A stretch of 64,000 nucleotides of DNA, from contig OY987243.1 in NCBI GenBank assembly GCA_963920765.1, positions 17,484,001 to 17,548,000 of the forward strand, written 5' to 3'. The notes below the pieces were generated by a model that saw only the letters and a list, made by a program, of their open reading frames with translations, had not been told where the DNA came from and did no database searches. The position numbers were made by a program, and so were the translations under genes. This DNA is from Ulota crispa. Lineage: Eukaryota > Streptophyta > Bryopsida > Orthotrichales > Orthotrichaceae. Below are positions 35,055-46,437 of this stretch, piece by piece; position 1 is the first letter of the stretch, and each line of letters begins with the position of its first letter.

Positions 35055-37870
35055 AATATATAAAATATCTATGCTACAAGGACTAGAGGAATGTTTTGGA
35101 GTGATGACTATATACAAATTGTAGATTCTGAAATATAGACTTTGTACATATGTGTACATACTGATTGTGTTTTTCAATACAATTATTAATTTGTAAATAT
35201 AAAATTCTAAAATCCTAAATTCCTCTTCAATTTGATTACATGTAAATATGATAAGTTTGGAGCAAAAATTGTTGCAATGGGTTTAAAATAGGCCTGAGAT
35301 GGGCTTGAAATGGGCTTGAAGAGGGTTTGAAATGGAATGATCTTAGGGTAGTGATTTATGGAATATTCTTGGCTGTTAAAGTGTATAAGTTCATTTTTTC
35401 AAGGGCACTCTTGAATTAGAACTTAATCAAGTAAAAATATTCATGCACTTTTGTTTCCATACTTCAATTAAAGTGCACATTCAAAAAAAGTTGAAATTTG
35501 TAATTGCACAATACAATTACCTTATCAAGTTATTTTTAGGAAAAAAATCACTTAAAAAGTGCTTTTGATTTTGAGAAATGAAATATTGTAATCATCAATC
35601 ACAATCTATAATAGGATGATTGATTTTTCACATATTAAGTTTGTCTCCATATTGGATTTCACATCAAGCATTGCAATAGTATCACTATTTGAGTCCAATT
35701 GAAAGTGCCACCTTTGCTATCCCTAGTTAGAGGTAGGTTTTGATTGGTAGAAGTGGACATTTGTACTTTTCCAAATACTAAACAAATTTAGTTGTATTAT
35801 ATGAAAACATGACACATTAAAAATCTCTATAATCAAAAAAATCTTTGACTACTTCTATAAGTAGTTATTAATTTCTTATAAATAAGGTATATTAAGTTCA
35901 AAATTTAATGGAGTTCATTGTAGCCACTAAGAAAAAACCATCAAATCTCATTCTATTGGCACATATACTTCCTATTGACACTTGAACATGCTTGCAATAA
36001 CAAACAATATGGAATTGCTCATTTATAAAAAAGAATATCGTCTAATCATTCTTTTTATTCAAAATCATATATGGTTTTAATAAAATATATCACACCATTA
36101 TTCAATTATACAATGCTAAGTTTTCTTTCATTTCTAGTAGAAAATCTTATATTATTGAAAGAATCAATACACACAATAGTAGCAAAGTATTTGTGCCATT
36201 CTATCATTGTATAATATCCACTTCTAAGAAAGCTTAGCATCTTCTATCCAAATGTTGAATACTTGTTTTCAAAATAGCTTGTAGTTTAATAAGTTGGTTT
36301 ATTTCTATTCATCCATCTTTAAGGCAAAAGAGTTTGGCCTAAATTTTACATTTGTGTTAATGGTTACAAATAACTATTATACCTTTGGAACCATTCTGCT
36401 TTGAAAGCATCAATTCTACAATAGCCCTTAGTATACCTAAAAGCAATTCTTATCATGCCTCACATACTAGCTCTACTTCTTCCATTTCAATGCCAAATTT
36501 CTATTTAAATGTTTTGGTAAGGATAAAAAGAAACGCAAAAACTAATAATGAAACTCAAAAAACTAATAATGAATGTTTTATGCAAAAAAAACTGAAACTA
36601 GACGTACAAGTTGGGTGTCCATTTTTGCTCCACTAATTCCTTGGAGCAAAGTCCCACTCCATTGATGTGGAAATTTATGAAATACTTCTTTTATATAAGC
36701 AATTATAAGTGAACATGGACTTGGGACTTGGGAAATAGTGCAAAGCTAAACTTCCAATTTACAACCTATCAACTAATCAAATTTTGGGAAGTCAATTGGG
36801 CATGAAAATTGTTCATATGATGTTCCACTTCTCACATATTCAAGTTCCAATTCAATGCTAATTTCTACTTTTATTAAGTTTTAAAGGATAAACGGAAACA
36901 CTAAAAAAGGCCTGAACATTAATGTAGTTTTTTTTGTTTGAACTTGGCTCTTGAATTACACTTCTTTTTCTTTTTTTGATACACTCAATTCTTGACACAA
37001 AGTTCTACTTTTTGGTTCCAAAATTTCTAAAATAGGTTATCATTTAAGCCTTTCTAAGTGAACCAAGAATGAGGAAGTGAGATATAGTGTGAAGCAATTG
37101 TGAATCCCAATTTTCAACCTCATTTGATAAGATTTTGGGAATTTAAAACAACTTGGAACATATTGTGCGCACATCTCCAATGTTGTACTTCAACCTTGAC
37201 ACTTCAAAAGATCACATCTATATTCTAAGAGCTCTCAAAAATTTGTTCTTCACCCTTGCACTTCAAACGTGGCCTTTGCACTTCAAATGGACTCCATAAA
37301 TATTCATTTGACCATTTACCAAAAGGAATATAGAATAAAGTGACTTGGTTTATGCACATACGTCAATGTAAGATAATGGTAGAAAGTCTTAGCTATTTTA
37401 ACAAACAAGGGTAAAAATAATAAGCTGCCTCCTTATGTTGGAGTTGGTCTGGAGTATGGACTAAATCAAGTTTGTGAATCCATGTTTGAATTCAAAAGTC
37501 CCAAGTTCAATATCCCATTGATAAATATGTAAACTCTTATATTGGTAGGTGAAAATCAAAGATTTTCAACCGTGGTCGCACATCAACATATTTGCAATAA
37601 ACAAAGCTAGATAAACCTCACTTAACTTGTGATAAATAATGTCTTCAAAGATCATTGTTTGATACACTAAGATGACATGTCATGAGAAAATTTTGAGGGG
37701 CCCGGAACACTTGCCATCCATGCTTGAAGTGTATCAAACCTTTGAAGGGCGATGTTGGAGATGTTCTGACCTGCCCCTATATGTTCCTCAAATCCCTCAC
37801 GACCATCTTACGTGGTAGAAGTTGAGTGGAGTTAGCCTCACCCAATTCTGACCAGTGGTCCCCATTGCAG
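35055..37870. other. 2.8 kb of AT-rich DNA with nothing recognised
   Basis: Simple AT-rich text with scattered short A and T runs. There are no exon-like, RNA-like or terminal-repeat signals I can defend. It is the longest featureless stretch in the window. Confidence 0.4.
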
Positions 37871-37879
37871 TTATTACAA

Positions 37880-38449
37880 TTAGCTTAAGTTCCAGAAAAC
37901 ACTGCTAGAAATTAGCTGAAATTTGCTAAAACAACAAATTTGGCACAAAAGTATATACACATATTCTGTAGCTGCAGGAGCCTTTTTTACTAAAAGCTCG
38001 GCTAACTTTAGCAGCACTTGAGAATATTGCTCCGAAGGTCGAGGACCCACCATAGCTGTTGCAAAGGAGTCCACAATCGTAGTAGAACTGTAAAGAAGGC
38101 TATTGTGAATTGAGGAGCCCGGAAGGCCAGAAGTCCACCATAAGCTTAGCAGCTCCCACAAAGCTTCCAACCACACACACTCTTTCAACTTAATTTAATG
38201 ACGGATACTTTGTGAAGCCACTTCAGTAATCATCATGTGTATACTGAATACCATCCACTCAAGAAAGCAACAGTGGCCCCTGGCCCACCCGGCTATCTAC
38301 TTAGGGACAGGTGTCAGCAACTCATTGGATTAAACGTTATTTTGAGGCTGCCTTCCGCAAGACCACCAGAGCCATATCAGTACCATCCACTACAATTGCT
38401 CCAGTACTTTGGAGTTTATGAGGGAGGTGCAAGCATTCCAACACAATGA
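37880..38449. other. Higher-complexity island with open frames on both strands, unassigned
   Basis: GC content rises here. On the - strand, 38188-37880 reads 102 codons (LWELLSLWWTSGLPG, VGPRPSEQYSQVLLKLAELLVKKAP), with a good donor-like region around 37960. On the + strand, 38237-38449 reads 70 codons (KKATVAPGPPGYLLRDR). I recognise neither. The - strand frame looks protein-like (amphipathic helix, no low complexity) and may be a relic exon. Confidence 0.3.
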
Positions 38450-39057
38450 TGACTGCAATTCATGGTGATACAACCCCCCACTTGAAAACCGCTTCTCCTG
38501 GTTAAATTTGGCAGCAGCAAACTTTTATCCTAGCACGGTAGCACCCCTTCTTGGACCAATCAGCCATCCGAGTGGCGAGTACCCGACCCCAAGGAGACAT
38601 AATTATTTGAAAATAAACTAAAAAAAAAGGAAATTGAGTAACCCTATGCTCGTTCTGGGAGCTGATGAATCAATGGTTTGTAATCTGTATCAAGGGGTAA
38701 CGCCCATTATCTACGTGCATGTGCAGGTAATTATTACCAAAGTGATCTCAATTGAAGCATGTGGTAAGCTCAGTGATCAGTAGACGAAGGGTGGTCTCAT
38801 CATTAGGACGAAGGCACTATATCTAGATTCTAGATATTATGAGGTAGATATACCTTTCTACCTTCTTTTTGACAGGGCTATCTTTGCATAATTATATGTG
38901 TTTAACTGTGTTCGAGACTGTGTGCTACATGTACACTGTACAGTACATGAGAGCAGAATGGAGTATTGAGCAGTATCGAATATGTGGAACTTATCTTTCT
39001 AGCTTGCCCAAACTTCATGCCAGACCTCAGAGTCCTAATTCCAAGTCATTGGATCAA

Positions 39058-39980
39058 CCCCTAAAGGACCAAAGTCCCCTTGGGGGACAATTGAAATTTT
39101 GGGCATGTATTTATGGCTAATCTACTTTTTGTGATTTTTTGAAACTTTTATTGAAGGTGGGGAATTCAAAAATCTAAGTGGGCATCTATTTTTTTCTTCA
39201 TTCCAACATTTGATGAAGAAGTTATGCATGAATTTATGAAAAATGGTGTTTGAGGAGCAGCCAAAAACTTCTTTAAAATTTTCATTTTTTTCAAATAAAA
39301 TTCTGAAATAGGTTCTTTAGACTTATATAGATGTGGGGGGCTTTGAATCATTCAATTTTGATAAATGAGATGAAAGTTATGAGGAGTTTTTGTTTGGGGG
39401 TAGTCCTGAATTCTCTACTCTAAAATAAACTTTGAAGTCCTTTACTTTACTCAATTTTCAATATTTTGAAAAAAAAACAAAACCAAAGGAAGTAGATTGT
39501 TTATCACAACATTACAACCGTTGGGATTTGCATGTTTCATTTTTATAATTAAATTCTTAACAATTTTGTGTTTTGACTCATTCTCTACTTCTTTTTACTT
39601 CCTAGTTTTTCCCATGTGTTGTATAGTTCCAATTGATTTGAAAATTCTCCCACACATACCTAAGTTGGTCTCCTACATGGGAAAAATAAACCTCAATTTT
39701 GTGTAGAGTAGTTTTTTTGATCTAAGAGTGGTCAAAGCCTTCTAAAATTTCTAGGCAGTAGCAAAAAAAAAACTCATTTCTGCAATTCAGATGTAAATAT
39801 CTCACTCATTTTTGTGTAGATTGAGTTGAATTTATTACCACGTGTACCTCTTGTAGTCTACTGTAAGATCTTATCGTTGGATTCTCGTAAAAAACATTTT
39901 TTCTTACCATTGTACTTGCTTCCCCAAAAGTGGCAATTTTTTGTGTTTTTTATAGAAAAAATGGCTTGGTCCTTTAGGGG
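39058..39980 (+). mobile_element. TTAA-flanked element, family B copy 3
   Basis: TCAA at 39054-39057 (one change from TTAA) and TTAA at 39981-39984. Ends are CCCCTAAAGGACCAAAG and GGCTTGGTCCTTTAGGGG. Collinear with copy 1. A family D MITE begins immediately at its right-hand TTAA. Confidence 0.82.
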
Positions 39981-39984
39981 TTAA

Positions 39985-40312
39985 GGTAGTGTGCTCATAA
40001 ACCATCCATCTAAGGGCTGAAACTGAATTTTGGGAGGTAAAACTTCTTGAACTATTTTTCAGTAAATTTTCCTTGAAAGACAAGAATTGACAACTAATCC
40101 AAGTTATTTCATATTTTTTTGGAGCTTTGCAAAGTTAGGTGTGATATTTTGAAGTGGAAAGGCCATAGGTCTCTAAAACCGCCCATCTCCTCAAATGCAC
40201 ACTCCTTGTACATTTTGCAAACCTATGAAAAAAAGCATGTATAGCAAGAGAACATTTGAGAAGGTGGGCAGTTTTAATGCCTAGACGGTTTATGAGCAAA
40301 CTTTACAAGGGA
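39985..40312. mobile_element. MITE, family D copy 2 with exchanged termini
   Basis: The interior (gggctgaaactgaattttg, acttcttgaactattttt, ataggtctctaaa) matches 1731-2057. The ends, however, read GTGCTCATAAACCATC and its inverse GACGGTTTATGAGCA rather than GGTTCTAAAATGG. Both ends changed together, so the element remains a TIR pair. It starts directly at the TTAA that closes family B copy 3. Confidence 0.65.
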
Positions 40313-40611
40313 TTCGGACCCAAGAAAGGGTTGTGAGTTTGGATGTTCCCAATGCCACTGCTAGTCGTCAGAAAAATAATAATAAAATGACATAAAATAA
40401 AATAAATAATAAAATTCAAAAAAAAAATTAGAAAAAGTTTTTTTCCAAAAATAATAATTAAATAATAATGTATGACGTGGTCGCACTAATGCCATGTCAT
40501 ACTACTATAGATTGCCTATGTGGAAGTGTTGTGGAAGTGTTCCCAAAGTTCCCATAGTTTTGGGGGAAGGGGCCCATTTTTGGGTCCAAATCCCTTGTAA
40601 TGCTACCTTAA

Positions 40612-41246
40612 CCCCTCAAGGCCCAATGGGACCAAAATTTTCCCTCCTTGTTTGTAATTTGGGATGCTTAAATTTTCTTTATGATTAGTTACAATAATTT
40701 TTTTTTTAACTTCTTGTTGAAGTCTTGTTTTAGTATCAAAAATCCGATTTTGAAAATAACTAATTACAATTTTTCTATTTAAGATTTTGTGCAAAGGTGT
40801 CCATTGCAAATCTTCACTTTCTAGTGTTGAGAGCTCTTGGAAATGAGCCTCAAATACACTAGAACTTGGAGAAACAATCACATTAGAAACTTAATTTAAA
40901 AAGTTGTAGAGTAGATATTAAGAAGCCGTAAATTGATTAGGGTTATACATGTTGTACTTTATATACCCAAATTTTTTTGGTATCCTCAATTTTGAATTTT
41001 AGATGTGAAAAGAGGATTGAATATCACTTTCACAGTTTTAACACCCTCTTGATCAAATGTTATAATATTTCAATCCATAAGTGCTATTGTTGTGTTTTCT
41101 TTTCCTACATGATCTCTAACATATCTTGTTTGAATTTGTATGGTTACAATTTAAAAGAAATTGATGCAACTCATCAAAATGTTGACATTTTGTTCATCCA
41201 AGAACAGATTATGAGATACTTGGGAAAGTGCATGGGCCTTGAGGGG
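40612..41246. mobile_element. TTAA-flanked element type L
   Basis: TTAA at 40608-40611 and 41247-41250. Ends are CCCCTCAAGGCCCAATGGG and its inverse around CATGGGCCTTGAGGGG. The interior of about 600 bp has no clear copy elsewhere in the window. The next base after the right TTAA starts another element-like end (CCTTTAAGAGCCCAGG). Confidence 0.7.
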
Positions 41247-41689
41247 TTAACCTTTAAGAGCCCAGGCCGTTTTCACTAAAATTAGGATTTTTTGGAGATC
41301 GACAACTTTGATGCATTGTATCTTGTCAATCCATTGATCCACAAAAAGTGACCACTGGAAATAGTGGAACACCTACTTCAAAAACGGCTTGCAAATTTTG
41401 GGAACAATTGACCAGGGGGTTGGGAGATTATAACATTTGATCAAACAACATGTGATGACAAAATCTCATTTTTTGGTAGGTAGCTGCTATTTGATGATTT
41501 TTACAAATTCTATTAGCCCCTAATTCATCTTTTTGTGAGCAGCAAGATTAGATGTGAATGCAAACACCTGTAAATTATGGAAGATTGCACTTCTTTTCCT
41601 GTCAAGTTTTAGGGCTTCAAATGGCTATTGCACAAAAAACAATGACAGGCATAGTTGGTGACGACTACCATAATAAGGGTCTAGAACAT

Positions 41690-42040
41690 GCTTGAACCCT
41701 TACCAACAACTTTCCCGCTACCACAAAGCTTACACAAGGAAGCTTGCAAGGGAAATTGACGAGTTGCAGCTTGCAAAATGTTGCTTGCCACCACGCCCCA
41801 TATGGTGTTTCACCCAATTAAATCTCTTGCAACACTTGTACAATATTTGACTTTCCTCACCATTGCTCCATTGGCATGGACAACTTGAATGCCTTCATAA
41901 TTGTAGTTTATAGCAAGATCAAAAGTTAGATCCAATGCCTCAAAGAAGGCTTTGAAATCATGGGAGGCAATATATGAGGCGTTGCGCTCACAGGTTAATT
42001 GTATGGTACAACCAACTTCAGTCTATGAGATGCTTTTGAT
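41690..42040 (-). pseudogene. Unassigned coding-like stretch, possibly a relic of a zinc-finger/hAT-type protein
   Basis: The - strand reads HDFKAFFEALDLTFDLAINYNYEGIQ around 41990-41900, then in another frame YKCCKRFNWVKHHMG around 41850-41800. The second phrase loosely resembles a BED-type zinc finger (Cys-x-Cys...His). Stops and frame changes interrupt it. The assignment is weak, and it may instead be intergenic text. Confidence 0.2.
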
Positions 42041-42059
42041 GTTTAGGGCAAAGACAAAT

Positions 42060-43265
42060 GTATTATATAGTATCCTAAAGAAAGTCTATGTAAGTCCCTC
42101 TTATGAGATTTAAAGAAGTTTGTACAATAAATAATATAATGGGAATTTTATTCTCACATTGTTAGTATGCAATCCTCATGCAATCTTGATCAAGCATTTT
42201 AAAATTTTAGTGACTAAAAACCAAAATTCTATTTTTGGTAAATTATTTTGCGTCAACATCATGGTTTTACAAGAAAGTTGATTAATAAAAATTGTTGATG
42301 AATTTTTGAGATTTGATTGCAAGGATATGTAGGAGACACCCATATGCACATCTTTCTTTCAAACAAACATTTCCAAATAATTTCCAAATTCCTTCTATAG
42401 AGATTTTAATGTTAGGGTGATCATGACCAAATTTAGTGAAATACATATTTCTTCTTGGAAATTAGTTTTTGGCAAAATAAACATATCATCATTTCTAAAT
42501 GTACAAAGTTAATCACAAAGTATGCATCAAATAACAAAACTAATTTCCAAGAAGAAATATGTATTTCACTAAATTTGGTCATGATCACCCTAACATTAAA
42601 ATCTCTATAGAAGGAATTTGGAAACTATTTGGAAATGTTTGTTTGAAAGAAAGATGTGCGTATGGGTGTCTCCTACATACTCATGCAATCAAATCTCAAA
42701 AACTCATCAACAATGTTTATTAATCAACTTTCTTGTAAAACCATGATCTTGACACAAAATAATTTATTAAAAAAAGGATTTTGGTTTTTGGTTACTGAAT
42801 TGATAAAATGCTTGATCAAGATTGCATGAGGATTGCACACTAACAATTTGAGAATAAAAAGCCCATTATATTATTGGGAAAATTTCAAGAATAGCCCTTA
42901 AATTTGCAAAATTTTCATAGATACCCATGCCTTTTCAAAAACATCACAAATACCCTTCGGCCAGAAAAGTTAGGCATTTGTTTTGTTATACATGTCACTT
43001 CCTTCTCCCTTTGTGAATACACTACCTCTTTCTTGTTATGTGTGTGCACAAACAAAAAAGGGAAGTGGCATGCACAACAAAACAAATGCCTAAGTTTTCT
43101 GATCCAAGGGTATTTGTGTTATTCTGAAAAAGCAAGGGTATCTATGAAAATATTGCAAACTTCAAGGGTACCCATGAAAGTACCCCTATATTATTTATTA
43201 TACAAACTTCTTTGAATCCCATAATAGGGACTTACATAGACTTTCTTTAGAATACTGTACAATAC
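42060..43265. mobile_element. Large inverted-repeat (hairpin) element, arms about 410 bp
   Basis: The left arm 42060-42473 is repeated inverted at about 42536-43265, once the 311-bp MITE and its 9-bp duplication are removed. Landmarks are ctaaagaaagtctatgtaag, cttgatcaagc, ggtgatcatgacc and aaatatgtatttc. By eye the arms are about 93-95% identical, so the duplication is young. The loop is about 60 bp. A transcript would fold into a stem of about 400 bp, a typical siRNA precursor shape. No coding capacity. Confidence 0.85.
42876..43186. mobile_element. Mutator-like MITE, family E copy 1, with 9-bp target duplication
   Basis: Terminal repeats begin GGGAAAATTTCAAGAATAG and GGGGTACTTTCATGGG (inverted), and the homology runs inward about 80 bp (catagatacccatgcc, acaaatacccttgg). 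TATATTATT occurs immediately on both sides (42867-42875 and 43187-43195). The opposite arm of the surrounding hairpin has TATATTATT once at the matching point, which is a built-in empty site. A related copy is at 48571-48889. Confidence 0.9.
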
Positions 43266-43373
43266 AGACACCCCAGCCAAAGATGGCCTAGGCAAGAACC
43301 AAGAGCAACTTTGTTGGAATCAAAATACTTGTGACATGTTTTTGTTTGAAGTAAAGATTGTGGACTACATTAA

Positions 43374-44334
43374 CCCCTAAAGCCCTGAACACCCTTTATT
43401 TTGGCAACATTGCAATTTTTGGTAGCTCACTACCAATGGGTTTTTCAATTTTGTTTTTGAAATTTCCACACATGATGTGTTCAAGGATTAGCTTAAGGCC
43501 CAACAATTTTCACAGCTTTTGACTTCATGGTTCAAAAGTTATTGCATGGTATGCTATTTCCTTTGCACTCGTCATACATGTATAAAACTTCTTTAAAAAT
43601 TACCCCTTAGACATTTTTTTTTTTTTGAAATTGGTTACTTTGATTAATACATACATGGAAAGCTTTGAATCATTCAAATCTAATCAATAAGATGAAAGTC
43701 ATGAGGAGATTTTGTTTGCGGGCAATCATGGATTCTCTACTCTAAAATAAACTTCTAGGTCATTTATTTTACTCAATTTTCAATATTTTTGGAAATAAAA
43801 TAAAACCTAAGAATGGAGATTGTTCATGACAACATTACAACCATCGTGATTGGAACTTTTCATTCCCTTAATTAAGTTCATAACAACTTAGTGGTTTGAA
43901 TCATTCTCTACTTCTTCTTATTCACTATTTCTTTCCTTGTGTGTTGTATGATCCCAAATGATTTGAAAGTTTTCAAGTGTGTACCCAACTTGCTTTGAAT
44001 AACAAATCCAAAGATTTACAACCATTTTGGAAAAAATTCATACAAACATGACCTTGTGAAATGCAGCTCATACAAATATGGCCTTAGGAAGTGCAATTGC
44101 CCACATTTTTGCAAGGACAAGAAATGGCTTTTTGTCAATTCAAACCCAATTATATCTTACAATCTACATGATGAAAATTTCTGATTTTGTATTTCACATC
44201 TTTGAATACTAGTGTGATACAAGACCTTATGGTTAAGTGACTGAAAAAATGTTCTTCTAAATTTTGATACTTGTACTAGAAATGGCAATTTTGGAACGAT
44301 TTTGGGTGAAAATCTTAGCTTAGAACTTTAGGGG
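43374..44334 (+). mobile_element. TTAA-flanked element, family C copy 1
   Basis: TTAA at 43370-43373 and 44335-44338. Ends are CCCCTAAAGCCCTGAAC and AGCTTAGAACTTTAGGGG. The reverse complement is collinear with 61987 to the end of the window. Its middle third (gaatcattcaa, ttctctactctaaaataaac, tcaattttcaatatttt) is shared with family B, so B and C have a common core with different flanks. Confidence 0.8.
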
Positions 44335-44568
44335 TTAACACAATTGTATATAAAGGGTGCATTACGTTATGTCTCAAGTCATAATCAAAGGCCATTTCCC
44401 AACTTTGACAACTTGTAAAAGGACAATATAAAAACGTTTAAATAATGCTTAGATATTTCATGCAGATAAAATTTGGTTTTCGGGTTGGGTGTTTTGAAGA
44501 AATTCAGTTTTTGAAGCAAAATCTTATCTTTTTGGGTGCCAAAACTTTCAAAATGTGTTGTGTTTTAA

Positions 44569-45622
44569 CCCCCAAAGGACCAAGCCATTTTTTTTGAAAA
44601 TCACTGAAAACTGTCACTTTTGAGGGAATATGTAGAAAGGTAGGGAAAAAAGTTTTTTGAAAATTTATCCATAAGATCTTGTCCTAGACTATGGGAGGTA
44701 CTTGTGGGAAAAATTTCAGCTCCTTCTAAAAATAGAGGAGTGAGATATTGACATCTGAAGTGAAAAACAAAAAAATTTCTATGCTGCCCAAAAATTTCAA
44801 AAGCCTTTGATGGCTCCTATATCAAAAAAATTGCTTTATGCAAAGTTGAGGTTTATTTTTTTCATGTAGAAGACCAAGTTAGATATGTGTGGGAGAATTT
44901 TCAAATGAATTGGAGCTGTGAACCATACTTTATAAAATCTTGCAATGCCGTAAGGCTTGAAATTTGCATATACACTAGGCAAGATTGGATGATTTATGTA
45001 AAATTGAAAAATTTGAATTATAGTGATCCAGATGGTTAAAAGCAAGGAATCTTGATCTACTACAACTTGGGGAAAAAAAAACAAAAAACAAAAAACAACA
45101 AAAAACAAAAAACAAAAAACAAAAAACAAAAAACAAAAAACAAAAAACAAAAAACAAAAAACAAAAAACAAAAAACAAAAAAAACAAAAAAAAAAACAAA
45201 CAAAAAAAAACAAACAAAGAGTTCAAAAAAATAAGCAGCAAATTTTACAAGGGGCAAAAAGAATGGAGGTTTGGGAGTTCCATACCTACCCGCAAACCAA
45301 AACTTCTTATAACTTTCATCCCATTAATCAAAATTGAATGATTCCAAGATTTCCACATTTGCATAAATCTTAAGAACCAATTTCAGATTTGTATTTTAAC
45401 AAAATGTAATTTTGTTTTTGGGCTGCCCAACCTCCTCCTTTTTTAGAAATTCATGCACAACTTCTTCAGTAAATGTCAGAATGAAAAAAGTTAAATGCCC
45501 ATGTAGATCTTTGAATTGCCCACCTTCAATAAAAGTTTCAAAAAATCACAAAAAGTAGATTAATTGTAGGTACATGCCCAAAATCCATTTGTCCCATGAG
45601 GGGACAGTTGATCCTTTAGGGG
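44569..45622 (-). mobile_element. TTAA-flanked element, family B copy 4, with an expanded heptamer repeat
   Basis: TTAA at 44565-44568 and 45623-45626. Ends are CCCCCAAAGGACCAAGCC and GACAGTTGATCCTTTAGGGG. Collinear with copy 1 read backwards except for a (CAAAAAA)n tract at about 45068-45205, which explains the extra length. The several overlapping Lys/Phe-rich open frames here come from that tract. Confidence 0.82.
45068..45205. repeat. (CAAAAAA)n microsatellite inside family B copy 4
   Basis: About 16 units of a 7-base A-rich repeat, with some longer or shorter units at the right. It is absent from the equivalent position in the other B copies. Confidence 0.9.
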
Positions 45623-46113
45623 TTAAAATCCAAAGTTACATTGGACTATGTGTGAAACCTTTAATCTTAATTTTCAACCCTCAACCAATCACCTTTTCAC
45701 CTTTTGAGAATTTAGTGGGACTTAGGACAGATTGGGCACCGCCTTCCTCAACTGATAACCAAAGTAGCAAACTGCTTCTAAAATTGATTTTTGTATTTGG
45801 GACAATTTCACACTTATTCAAGCTGCAAGCTGAGTTTTTTTAATGTTTTTGCCAAGGTAGAGCAACTAGCACCCTAGAAAGCGCATAGGTCAGGAAAAAT
45901 TTGCTAGTACTGGAAGCAATGAATGTTGTGTGCATGTTTATCCAACAAATTTACTAATATATGCTATTTTCATTCAAAAATTGGAGAATTGTATGTTTGC
46001 TCAAAGAGACATTTGACGGTTTCATCCACTTTTTTAGCCTAATTTCTTAATGTAGTGATAGCCACAAGAATTTTGAGGTAAGATTTAGGCAAAAATTCGC
46101 CAATAAAAAAACG

Positions 46114-46221
46114 ATGGCTGCAAGTGCTATTACCACACTGCATGACCAGATTTCTACTACACCAAAAAAAAGTGAGAAGAAGCCTTCTCTGGCTTTACCA
46201 GCTATAAAGAAATTCAGATGA
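46114..46221 (+). CDS. Short open frame of 35 codons, function unknown
   Basis: ATG in an ATGGC context (aaaaaaacgATGGCTGC), reading a Ser/Thr/Ala/Lys-rich peptide (MAASAITTLHDQIS...KKFR) to TGA. Its composition resembles the start of an organelle-targeted or small basic protein, and the region lies between transposons. No neighbouring exon could be linked. It could be a first-exon relic or chance. Confidence 0.15.
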   Translation: MAASAITTLHDQISTTPKKSEKKPSLALPAIKKFR

Positions 46222-46357
46222 ATTTTCACTCATGTGTAATTTCTTTCTTATTATATCAAATTCCACTATTTCAGGAAGTAAAAGGTAAAAATAGTAGGTG
46301 AGCTACAAACTTATAATGGTTGCAAAAAGTTAGACAACCCAAGATGGATTCCTTACA

Positions 46358-46437
46358 GCTCTTGGGGGTGAAGGTTTTAACCCCTAAAGGACCAAGGGCT
46401 CTTGGGGGTGAAGGTTTTAACCCCTAAAGGACCAAGG
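46358..46437. repeat. Perfect 40-bp tandem duplication of a TTAA-element terminus
   Basis: The unit (gctcttgggggtgaagg, then TTTTAACCCCTAAAGG, then accaagg) occurs at 46358-46397 and 46398-46437 without difference. It spans the outer flank, TTAA and the first 17 bases of element M, so the element has two left ends. Confidence 0.9.

Noticed and set aside
41690..42040. hAT transposase gene
   Set aside because: Only a loose zinc-finger-like phrase in a broken frame; listed as a low-confidence relic instead.
45052..45241. Lys- and Phe-rich proteins
   Set aside because: Direct translation of the (CAAAAAA)n microsatellite inside a B element.
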